Below are positions 58,207-64,000 of a stretch of DNA of 64,000 bases, one piece after another (the first letter of the stretch is position 1; each line of letters starts with the position of its first letter). This DNA is from CAXMST01 sp963712765 (GTDB lineage Bacteria; Actinomycetota; Thermoleophilia; Solirubrobacterales; 70-9). The DNA lies in the NCBI GenBank assembly GCA_963712765.1, contig CAVQIX010000003.1, forward strand, positions 620,001-684,000, written 5' to 3'. The position numbers and the translations under genes are program-made. The notes below the pieces were generated by a model. The model made no database searches. It was not told the origin of the DNA and saw only the letters and a list, made by a program, of their open reading frames with translations.

Positions 58207-59241
58207 ATGACACGCAGACTCCAGATCTCGATCGTTTTCGCGGTGCTCGCGAGCATCATCTGCGCACTGCTGCTCTATCTGTGGGACGCCGGCTACAAGG
58301 ACCAGATCGCCGAGGGGGTGACGATCGGAACCGTCGACGTCGGAGGTCTCGAGCCCGCAGCGGCCGCCTCCCAGATCCGCTCCAACCTGATCCGTCCGCT
58401 CGAGAGGAACGTCGTCGTCACCTACAACGGCGAGGACTACAAGCTCAAGCCCGAGGACATCAACGTCCGCGCCAACGTCAACGGCATGGTCGCCGAGGCG
58501 GTTGATGTCTCCCAGGAGGGCGGCATCTTCACGCGGACCTCGCGGCGGATCAGCGGCGGCGAGGTCGATCACACCGTCGAGCCGACGATCAGCTACTCGA
58601 AGAAGGCCGTCGAGGAGTTCGTCGGCGGCGTCGCCTCGAAGATCGACCGCGATCCGGTCGATGCGAGCGTTACGCCGACGGCCGTCTCCCTCGACCCGGT
58701 CGAATCGCAGGTAGGCCGAAGCGTCGACGACGCGAAGCTGCGCAAACAGGTCGAGAAGGCCCTGCAGGACCCCGAAGATCGCAAGATCGAGGCCGAGGTC
58801 GACAAGCTCCAGCCGGAGGTGACCACCGACCAGCTCGCCGCCCGGTATCCGACCTATCTGACCGTCGACCGCGGCAGCTTCAAGCTCCGCTACTTCGAGA
58901 ACCTGAAGCTGAAGAAGGAGTACACGATCGCTCTCGGGCAGATCGGATATGACACCCCCGGGGGGCTGTACCACATCCAGAGCAAGCAGGTCGATCCTGT
59001 CTGGAACGTCCCCAACTCCGATTGGGCGGGTGATCTCGCCGGCGAGACGATTCCGGCCGGCCCCGACAACCCGCTGAAGGCTCGCTGGATGGGTGTCAAC
59101 GGCAGCGTCGGGATCCACGGGACCTCCGATGTGGGCTCGCTGGGTAGCAACGCCTCCCACGGCTGCATCCGGATGTCGGTGCTCGACGTCACCGAGCTCT
59201 ACGACCAGGTCGCTACCGGTACCCCGATCTACATCTCCTAG
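58207..59241 (+). CDS. L,D-transpeptidase (YkuD domain) with peptidoglycan-binding-like region
   Basis: 344 residues. One N-terminal membrane helix (about 8-26), two repeats resembling the VanW-associated/PG-binding domain (about 35-200), and a C-terminal YkuD domain from about 215 with VNGSVGIHGTSD and the catalytic SHGCIRM. It makes 3-3 cross-links in peptidoglycan outside the membrane. Single cistron with an unusually long leader. Confidence 0.9.
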   Translation: MTRRLQISIVFAVLASIICALLLYLWDAGYKDQIAEGVTIGTVDVGGLEPAAAASQIRSNLIRPLERNVVVTYNGEDYKLKPEDINVRANVNGMVAEAVDVSQEGGIFTRTSRRISGGEVDHTVEPTISYSKKAVEEFVGGVASKIDRDPVDASVTPTAVSLDPVESQVGRSVDDAKLRKQVEKALQDPEDRKIEAEVDKLQPEVTTDQLAARYPTYLTVDRGSFKLRYFENLKLKKEYTIALGQIGYDTPGGLYHIQSKQVDPVWNVPNSDWAGDLAGETIPAGPDNPLKARWMGVNGSVGIHGTSDVGSLGSNASHGCIRMSVLDVTELYDQVATGTPIYIS

Positions 59242-59310
59242 CCCCTCGGGCTTGGACGGGCGGAGGGCTGCATTGCAGGGTGCGCAGCGGCCGCGCCGAA
59301 CCCCCTGGGA

Positions 59311-60234
59311 ATGGAAGCCAGCGAGGTCAGCGAGCCGTCGATCTCCCCCTCGTGGGAGGCGGCGCTGATCTCCTACGAACGTGAGCTGGGCACCCGGCAG
59401 GCCTCGCCCAACACGCGGCGGGCTTATCGCAACGACCTCAGCGAGCTGGCGGGATGGGCGAGCGGGCGGGGTCTCGAGCCCACGGACGTCAGCTACCGGT
59501 TGCTCCGTGGCTTCGCTGCGACGCTGGCGGGCCGGGACCTCGAGCGTTCCACCGTCTCCCGCAAGCTCGCGGCCACAAGGGGGCTGTTCGATCACCTGCG
59601 CCGCGCCGGCCGCCTGCCTCAGAACCCTGCCGAGCTGCTGCCCCACCCCCGCGGGGAGTCGCGCCTGCCACGGGTGATGTCGACGGAGGAGATCCGCACC
59701 CTGCTCGATCGCATCGGCGCCTCGAGCCCGCTCGAGCGCCGCGACAAGGCGATGCTCGAGGTCGCCTACTGCTGTGGCCTGCGCTGCTCGGAGCTGGTCG
59801 GACTCGAGCTCGAGAGCATCGATTTCGATTCCGAGACCGTCCGGGTCCTTGGCAAGGGGGGCAAGGAGCGAATCGTGCCTTTGGGCGAGCCTGCCCAGAA
59901 GGCGGTCAGCGGCTATCTCGAGCGGGGGCGGCCGGCGCTGTCATCATCACCCTCCGAGAAGGCGCTGCTGCTCTCGAAGAGCGGTCGGCGCCTGTCTCCC
60001 TCCGACGTGACCCGCAGGCTCGCTCTGTGGGTGCGTGAGGCGGCGCTGGCCGGCCGGGTCTCCCCGCACGCGCTGAGACACTCCTTCGCGACCCACATGC
60101 TCGAGGGCGGGGCTGACCTGCGCTCGATCCAGGAGCTGCTCGGGCACTCCAGCATCTCGACCACGCAGGTCTACACCCGAGTCGATCCGAGCCGTCTGCG
60201 CCGTGCCTACGGCGACGCGCACCCGCGTGCTTGA
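59311..60234 (+). CDS. XerC/XerD-type tyrosine recombinase
   Basis: 307 residues. An N-terminal SAM-like core-binding domain (about 15-100) and the catalytic domain with Arg in CCGLRCSELVGLE, a Lys in LGKGGKERIVPLG, HALRHSFATHMLEGGADLRS and the nucleophile Tyr in STTQVYTRVD. It is the size of a housekeeping Xer enzyme acting at dif. The XerC/D choice cannot be made. Its place before a WhiG-type sigma gene resembles the dprA-xerC-whiG order of streptomycetes. Confidence 0.9.
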   Translation: MEASEVSEPSISPSWEAALISYERELGTRQASPNTRRAYRNDLSELAGWASGRGLEPTDVSYRLLRGFAATLAGRDLERSTVSRKLAATRGLFDHLRRAGRLPQNPAELLPHPRGESRLPRVMSTEEIRTLLDRIGASSPLERRDKAMLEVAYCCGLRCSELVGLELESIDFDSETVRVLGKGGKERIVPLGEPAQKAVSGYLERGRPALSSSPSEKALLLSKSGRRLSPSDVTRRLALWVREAALAGRVSPHALRHSFATHMLEGGADLRSIQELLGHSSISTTQVYTRVDPSRLRRAYGDAHPRA

Positions 60235-60321
60235 GAGGGCGGCGAACCCGGTGTCGGCAGATGTGACATTTTTCCCGCAAGCTGCGCTGATCCAGCCAAA
60301 GCTTGAGCCCTGGACTAACGT

Positions 60322-60345
60322 ATGAGTTCGCAGGAGGCAAGGTGA
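60322..60345 (+). CDS. Seven-codon leader mini-ORF (MSSQEAR)
   Basis: ATG at 60322 opens seven codons whose sequence contains AGGAGG and whose TGA overlaps the sigma-factor ATG (TGATG at 60343-60347). The design is the same as that at 35215. TAACGT directly abuts this ATG, so whether the mini-ORF is inside the transcript is unclear. Confidence 0.3.
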   Translation: MSSQEAR

Positions 60346-61118
60346 TGGAGACAAACGTCAAAGCCGTCGAGCTCAAGGAGCTCTGGAGGCTGTGCAAGGA
60401 GGAGGGGGACGAGCGAGCCCGCGAGCGACTCGTCGTCGCCTATTCCCCCCTCGTCAAGTACGTCGCCGGGCGCATGGCCGCCGGCCTTCCCTCCCACGTC
60501 GAGGAGGGCGATCTGATCTCCTACGGCCTGATCGGCCTGATCGGCGCGATCGAGCGCTACGACCTCGACCGCGAGATCAAGTTCGAGACCTTCGCCGTAT
60601 CCCGGATCAAGGGCGCGATCATCGACGAGCTGCGCTCGCTCGACTGGGTCCCGCGCTCGGTCCGGGCCAAGGCACGCGACGTCGAGCGCGCCCACACCGC
60701 CCTCGAGAACGAGCTGCAGCGCTCGCCGAGCGAGGAGGAGATGGCGGTCAAGCTCGGAGTCGAGGTCGAGGACTTTCGCACCACCCTGCTCGAGATCGCC
60801 AACTCCTCAGTACTCGCCCTGGACGATCTGTGGACGATCGCCGACGCCGACGGTGGACAGATATCGCTCCTCGACACGATCCGCGATCCGCGCGCGGTGG
60901 ACCCCCAGGAGGAGATCGACACCGTCGAGCTCAAGGACCGTCTGGCCGATGCGATCGAGTCGCTTCCCGATCGTGAGCGGCTGGTGATCGCGCTCTACTA
61001 CTACGAGAACCTCACCCTGCGTGAGATTGGCGAGGTGCTCGGCGTGACCGAGTCGCGGGTCTCCCAGCTCCACACCAAGGCCGTCCTCGGCCTCCGCGGC
61101 AGGCTCTCGAGCAGTTGA
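60345..61118 (+). CDS. FliA/WhiG-family alternative sigma factor
   Basis: 257 residues of the sigma-28 group. Region 2 has LVKYVAGRMAAGLPSHVEEGDLISYGLIGLIGAIERYD and KFETFAVSRIKGAIIDELRS; region 4 has LPDRERLVIALYYYENLTLREIGEVLG and the helix-turn-helix TESRVSQLHTKAV. AGGAGG at 60332-60337 supports this ATG. No flagellar gene is in the window, so a developmental or stress role like WhiG is possible; target genes are unknown. Confidence 0.88.
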   Translation: METNVKAVELKELWRLCKEEGDERARERLVVAYSPLVKYVAGRMAAGLPSHVEEGDLISYGLIGLIGAIERYDLDREIKFETFAVSRIKGAIIDELRSLDWVPRSVRAKARDVERAHTALENELQRSPSEEEMAVKLGVEVEDFRTTLLEIANSSVLALDDLWTIADADGGQISLLDTIRDPRAVDPQEEIDTVELKDRLADAIESLPDRERLVIALYYYENLTLREIGEVLGVTESRVSQLHTKAVLGLRGRLSSS

Positions 61119-61163
61119 GGTCTCAAGCCGCCCGGGATCTCTCTGCCGGCGGGGCGGGTCATC

Positions 61164-61169
61164 TATGGT
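61164..61169 (+). promoter_or_regulatory. -10-like TATGGT
   Basis: TATGGT ends 10 bases before the ATG at 61180. Confidence 0.4.
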
Positions 61170-61179
61170 GCCGCCGCTG

Positions 61180-61938
61180 ATGAGCGGTCCGACCGAAGTC
61201 GACGCAACCACCTGCGCGGTCTGCGAACGCAACCTGCTGCCCGGCGAGCGCGCCATTCCCTACGTAAGTCGCGAGGGCACCGAGGTGATCGTCTGCGAGC
61301 TCTGCAAGTCCCGCGCGGAGTCCGCGGGTTGGCTTCGACCCGAGCAGGCAGAGGGGCGGGTCACGGCTCCGGCCGGGCGCAGCGGTCGCCGCCAGCGCGG
61401 CGAGTTGCTCTCCGGCCTGCGTGGTCGGGTCGAGCGCGAGCGCAGACGCCGGCGAGAGGAGGAGGACACGGTCTCGGAGGCCGAGGAGGAGGAGGCGGAA
61501 AGCGAGCAGGAGAGCGTCCCGGAGCAGGGCCTGGGCCGTCGCGGGCAAACCCACGCCCCCGGACAGGCGCCTGCCGCCGACGAAGGGGTTCAGGCGCGCC
61601 ACGGCGGCGTCGGCGGGCTCGGCCCAGCCGAGGTGCTGGCAGCCTTCAATGGCAGCGAGCATCCACGGACGATCGCCGGGCTGAGCCGCTCGCTAGGAGA
61701 ACCGCGTGCGACCGCGATCGCGGTCAGGACCGCGAGCGGCCACCCGGGCGCGCGGATCACCGTAGCCTGGGACCTCGCCTGGTATCAGTGGGAGGTCGGC
61801 CCCGGTAAGCGCGGGCCCGAGATTCGGCAGATCGCCAAGGGCGAGACGATCGACCAACTTCGCGCCTCCGACCGCAACTGGAACCTCAGCGTCGGCGACG
61901 ACGGTGCCCTCCGCCGCCGCAAGGCCTCCCAGGCGTGA
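61180..61938 (+). CDS. Zinc-ribbon and coiled-coil protein of unknown function
   Basis: 252 residues. CAVCERNLLPGERAIPYVSR and CELC form a four-Cys zinc ribbon (about 13-45). A highly charged Arg/Glu segment (about 70-110) follows, then a Gly/Pro linker, and a C-terminal domain (about 150-230) with EVLAAFNGSEHPRTIAGLSRSLG and WDLAWYQWEV. I do not recognise the full protein. It overlaps the RNase HI gene by 4 bases, so a nucleic-acid role is plausible. Confidence 0.65.
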   Translation: MSGPTEVDATTCAVCERNLLPGERAIPYVSREGTEVIVCELCKSRAESAGWLRPEQAEGRVTAPAGRSGRRQRGELLSGLRGRVERERRRRREEEDTVSEAEEEEAESEQESVPEQGLGRRGQTHAPGQAPAADEGVQARHGGVGGLGPAEVLAAFNGSEHPRTIAGLSRSLGEPRATAIAVRTASGHPGARITVAWDLAWYQWEVGPGKRGPEIRQIAKGETIDQLRASDRNWNLSVGDDGALRRRKASQA

Positions 61939-62339
61939 GGCTCGTCGCCCACGTTGACGGCGGCTCCCGCGGCAACCCGGGGCCGGCGGCGATCGGCGCA
62001 GTGATCTCCGACACCGACGGTCAGAGCCTGCGCGAGGAGGGCCGGCCGATTGGCCGCGAGACCAACAACGTTGCCGAATACCGGGCGGTGCTGCTCGGAA
62101 TCGAGCTCGCGACCGAGCTCGGCGCGACCGAGCTCGAGATCGTCGGCGACTCGGAGCTGATCGTGAAGCAGGTCCGCGGCGAGTACAAGGTCAAGGACGC
62201 CGGGTTGAAGCCGCTCCACGCCAAGGTCAGGCAGGCCCTGGCCGAGCTGGACTCGTGGGCGATCCGCCACGTACGCCGCGAGCAGAACGTCGAAGCCGAC
62301 CGCCTCGTCAACGAGGCCCTTGACGCCGCCGCCCCCTGA
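61935..62339 (+). CDS. RNase HI-family protein
   Basis: 134 residues. The catalytic Asp is in HVDGGSRGNPGPAAIG, the Glu in NNVAEYRAVL, the second Asp in VGDSELIVKQVRG, and the last in NVEADRLVN, so all four acidic residues are kept. This is the short archaeal/actinobacterial form without a basic protrusion. GTG start overlapping the zinc-ribbon gene. rnhB is also present in the window. Confidence 0.9.
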   Translation: MRLVAHVDGGSRGNPGPAAIGAVISDTDGQSLREEGRPIGRETNNVAEYRAVLLGIELATELGATELEIVGDSELIVKQVRGEYKVKDAGLKPLHAKVRQALAELDSWAIRHVRREQNVEADRLVNEALDAAAP

Positions 62340-62355
62340 GCCGGAGATAGCCGCC

Positions 62356-62361
62356 TATACT
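62356..62361 (+). promoter_or_regulatory. -10 hexamer TATACT for tRNA-Gly
   Basis: TATACT ends 11 bases before the mature 5' end of the tRNA at 62373. Confidence 0.6.
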
Positions 62362-62372
62362 GCCGTCCCCGT

Positions 62373-62446
62373 GCGGCTGTAGCTCAGCTGGCTAGAGCGT
62401 CTGCTTGCCATGCAGAAGGTCGTGGGTTCGAATCCCATCAGCCGCT
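62373..62446 (+). tRNA. tRNA-Gly (anticodon GCC)
   Basis: A 74-base cloverleaf: acceptor GCGGCTG (62373-62379) pairs with CAGCCGC (62439-62445); D arm with GCTC/GAGC; anticodon stem TCTGC/GCAGA around loop TTGCCAT, so the anticodon is GCC at 62407-62409; T arm GTGGG-TTCGAAT-CCCAT. CCA is not encoded. Confidence 0.93.
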
Positions 62447-62452
62447 TCAAGG

Positions 62453-62478
62453 GAGCCCCTGCCAATGCGGGGGTTCTC
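62453..62478 (+). terminator. Hairpin after tRNA-Gly
   Basis: CCCC-TGC (62456-62462) pairs with GC-GGGG (62467-62472) around CAAT, with one bulge, and outer GAG/CTC (62453-62455 / 62476-62478). It is followed by few T residues. Probable tRNA transcript end. Confidence 0.4.
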
Positions 62479-62489
62479 GCGTTTGTGGG

Positions 62490-62630
62490 CATCCTCGGCG
62501 CTCAGGCCGGCATCGCCGAGATCGCGTGTGCAGGACGGCTTTGGCGTCGTCCAGCTGGAACGCCTCGGCGGCCTCGCCCCAGGTCCGGCCGTCTTCGATC
62601 ACCAGCGGGTTGATCGCCCTCAGGGACGAA
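62490..62630 (-). pseudogene. Remnant resembling a phage terminase N-terminal segment
   Basis: On the minus strand one frame reads NPLVIEDGRTWGEAAEAF followed by QLDDAKAVLHT, with nearly all third positions G or C. I recall similar sequence at the start of large-terminase-like proteins of actinobacterial phages. A stop stands just upstream and the likeness ends after about 30 codons, so only a fragment remains. Its place directly after a tRNA gene fits a decayed integrated element. The coordinates are approximate. Confidence 0.4.
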
Positions 62631-62640
62631 GCTCCAGTCG

Positions 62641-63003
62641 ATGCTGGTTCTCACCTGGATTCGCCTGATGAAGGGAATGATCAGGGGGGTGGTCGAGGAC
62701 CCCCAGTTCCGCACGCTCGCAGGCGCGGTCGGAATGCTGCTTGTGGTAGGCACCGTCTTCTATTCGCTCAATCAGGACTGGAGCCTGGTCGACTCCTTCT
62801 ACTTCAGCGTCACCACGCTGACCACGGTCGGCTACGGCGACCTGGCGCCGACCGGGGATGGCGCGCGGCTCGCCACCGTCGCCTACCAGTTGTCGGGGAT
62901 CGGCCTCCTCGTCGTCTTCCTCCGCGAAATCGCAAACCGCGCGATGCGCCATCGCGAAGGTGCGCCCACTGACGCCGATAGCGATCCTGGCTCCGCGAGC
63001 TAG
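62641..63003 (+). CDS. Two-helix potassium channel subunit
   Basis: 120 residues. Two membrane helices (about 27-45 and 80-100) flank a pore loop with the selectivity filter TLTTVGYGDLAPTG. No C-terminal RCK domain, so it resembles the minimal KcsA-like pore. ATG 62668 is an alternative start. Tetramer formation is expected from the family. Confidence 0.85.
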   Translation: MLVLTWIRLMKGMIRGVVEDPQFRTLAGAVGMLLVVGTVFYSLNQDWSLVDSFYFSVTTLTTVGYGDLAPTGDGARLATVAYQLSGIGLLVVFLREIANRAMRHREGAPTDADSDPGSAS

Positions 63004-63140
63004 GGACCGCTGGCGGCCGGCTCCGCGGCGGCGGGCGACGCGAGGTCGGGGCTGCAGGTGGCGGGCGCCGGCGCTGGAATCATGAGCTGGTGGAGGCTGG
63101 CGGGGATGCTTCCGAGCATCCTGAGGGGCTGAGGTGTCTG

Positions 63141-63146
63141 TAGGCT
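63141..63146 (+). promoter_or_regulatory. -10 hexamer TAGGCT
   Basis: TAGGCT ends 9 bases before the ATG at 63156. The 152-base gap before this gene shows nothing else. Confidence 0.5.
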
Positions 63147-63155
63147 GGATAGCCG

Positions 63156-63392
63156 ATGAACGATTCGGCCCCCCACGACGAAGACCGCAGCGATTCCGAA
63201 TGGGTGCCGCCTCCGGACTCCGATCTGATCGGAATCCCGCTGTTTGTCGGCATAGCCGTGGCGCTCCTCGCGATCACGGCGGCGTTTGCATTCATCGGCG
63301 GGTTGGCCGGCCTGATCACATTGATCGCGGTGCTTGTCCTCGCCTTGGCGATCAGCTATCGCGTCGTAATGGCCTCTGACATCGAGGACTGA
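63156..63392 (+). CDS. Small membrane protein, 78 residues
   Basis: An acidic N-terminus of about 24 residues (NDSAPHDEDRSDSEWVPPPD) followed by two adjacent membrane helices (about 25-45 and 48-70) and a short acidic tail. No family recognised. Confidence 0.6.
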   Translation: MNDSAPHDEDRSDSEWVPPPDSDLIGIPLFVGIAVALLAITAAFAFIGGLAGLITLIAVLVLALAISYRVVMASDIED

Positions 63393-63460
63393 ACGCCGTA
63401 CGGCCACAACGGCCTGGTTCTCTGCCCATACCCTCCCCGAACTGGCCCTTTCACCGGGAC

Positions 63461-63594
63461 CCCACGCTGCATGCGGGGCCGGCAGGGTCTCGGAGGCCGG
63501 TTTCAGGGATTCCTACCCACCACCGCTCCGAGGTCGCCCACCGTCGCTCTCGTGCTTGTGGCGGAGGCCGGTGGCCGTCCGGGCGACCTAGGCT
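63461..63594 (+). promoter_or_regulatory. Structured region and -10 TAGGCT ahead of ppsA
   Basis: The 266-base gap between 63393 and 63658 has no gene. A 9-bp perfect inverted repeat, AGGTCGCCC (63531-63539) and GGGCGACCT (63581-63589), has its right arm abutting TAGGCT (63589-63594). A further hairpin is CCCCACGC/GCGGGG near 63461-63478. Transcription from TAGGCT would give a leader of about 60 bases. Confidence 0.45.
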
Positions 63595-63658
63595 CGGGAG
63601 AGGCCGTCCGGCTGGAGTCCGGAAGTCAGGGAAATCAGCTCGAACAGGAGGAGGACTG

Positions 63659-64000
63659 GTGAGCGCACGCCGATACGCACTACCGCTGACCGAGGTCAAC
63701 TCGTCGGACACCTCGACGGTTGGGGGCAAGAACTCCTCGTTGGGGGAGATGATCGCGAGCCTCGCCGAGCAGGGCATCCGAGTCCCCGAGGGCTTTGCGA
63801 GCACCGCCGAGGCCTACTGGGAGTTCGTCGACCACAACGGGATACGGGCCCAGATGGAGACCGAACTCGAGCGTCTGGCCGCGGGAGAGATCGACCTGTC
63901 CCGTGCCGGGCACAAGATTCGGGGACTGTTTTATGCCGGAGAGTTCCCGCCTGACGTCGCGGCGGCGATCCGTGACTCCTACGCGGAGCTCGCGGCGGCG
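63659..64000 (+). CDS. ppsA: Phosphoenolpyruvate synthase, N-terminal part
   Basis: The first 114 codons of a gene leaving the window. VGGKNSSLGEMIASLAEQGIRVPEGFASTAEAYWEF is the start of the PEP/pyruvate-binding domain of PpsA, which makes PEP from pyruvate and ATP during gluconeogenesis. An AGGAGGAGG ribosome-binding site precedes the GTG. The swivelling His domain lies beyond the right edge. Confidence 0.9.
   Translation, partial: MSARRYALPLTEVNSSDTSTVGGKNSSLGEMIASLAEQGIRVPEGFASTAEAYWEFVDHNGIRAQMETELERLAAGEIDLSRAGHKIRGLFYAGEFPPDVAAAIRDSYAELAAA

Noticed and set aside
62373..62446. tRNA first read as tRNA-Ala because of the TAGCTCAG D-arm and TGC near the anticodon
   Set aside because: The anticodon loop is TTGCCAT, so positions 34-36 are GCC, which is glycine.
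63590..63640. Cobalamin riboswitch ahead of ppsA
   Set aside because: GGAGTCCGGAAGTCAGG resembles the 3' part of that class, but the B12 box and the conserved core are not present.

Overview
The window is chromosomal DNA of a high-GC bacterium, almost certainly an actinomycetote. The evidence is G/C-biased third codon positions, a SepIVA/DivIVA-like coiled-coil gene next to coaD, the neighbourhood DUF177-rpmF-plsX-acpP-rnc-smc-ftsY-ffh-rpsP-khpA-trmD-rplS-lepB-rnhB-yraN-comM-dprA, a FAS-type HadA/HadB pair and a WhiG/FliA-type sigma factor. A deep-branching class such as Thermoleophilia (Solirubrobacterales) is my inference; no marker here proves it. Nearly all the window is coding, in tightly packed and often overlapping (ATGA, GTGA, TGATG) operons. 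About thirty genes have a TANNNT-like -10 hexamer ending only 6-10 nt before the start codon, so leaderless mRNAs look like the normal mode of initiation.

Layout. 1-5.6 kb: tail of lepA, lipid acyltransferase, class III alcohol dehydrogenase with a metallo-beta-lactamase-fold hydrolase (probable formaldehyde detoxification), and a MaoC dehydratase pair. 5.6-13.3 kb: hrcA-dnaJ-prmA, murI, yqeY-phoH-ybeY-GNAT-era. 13.3-25.9 kb: a secreted hydrolase, then hisIE and all trp genes in three blocks (trpE-trpG-GST; trpD-trpC; trpF-trpB-trpA), interrupted by an HtrA protease and by a divergent group II amino-acid decarboxylase. 26-36.8 kb: flavin reductase, rpmB, fakA-like gene, a GST, ridA-DUF427, recG-rsmD-coaD, a SepIVA-like gene, and a phosphotransferase/DUF6285 operon preceded by a mini-ORF. 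36.8-48.8 kb: a methyltransferase plus a deleted SDR remnant, then the DUF177-to-rnhB ribosome, lipid and secretion block, which contains an unusually short SMC with no visible hinge and an RNase III with an altered active site. 48.8-56.6 kb: yraN, comM, dprA, thiD, two unknowns, ilvD and an alpha/beta hydrolase. 56.6-64 kb: NAD-dependent epimerase, L,D-transpeptidase, XerC/D-like recombinase, WhiG-type sigma factor, zinc-ribbon protein with RNase HI, tRNA-Gly(GCC) with a phage-like gene remnant, a K+ channel, a small membrane protein and the start of ppsA.

Most of the window is housekeeping. The signals most worth a second look are the hingeless SMC, the RNase III substitutions, the mutually exclusive hairpins ahead of rpmF, the terminator-bearing rplS leader and the acidic L19 tail, the two divergent leaderless genes whose start codons are 14 nt apart, and the inverted repeats around the fakA -10 and upstream of the L,D-transpeptidase. 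I see no CRISPR array, rRNA operon, intact insertion sequence, prophage or recognisable defence island.
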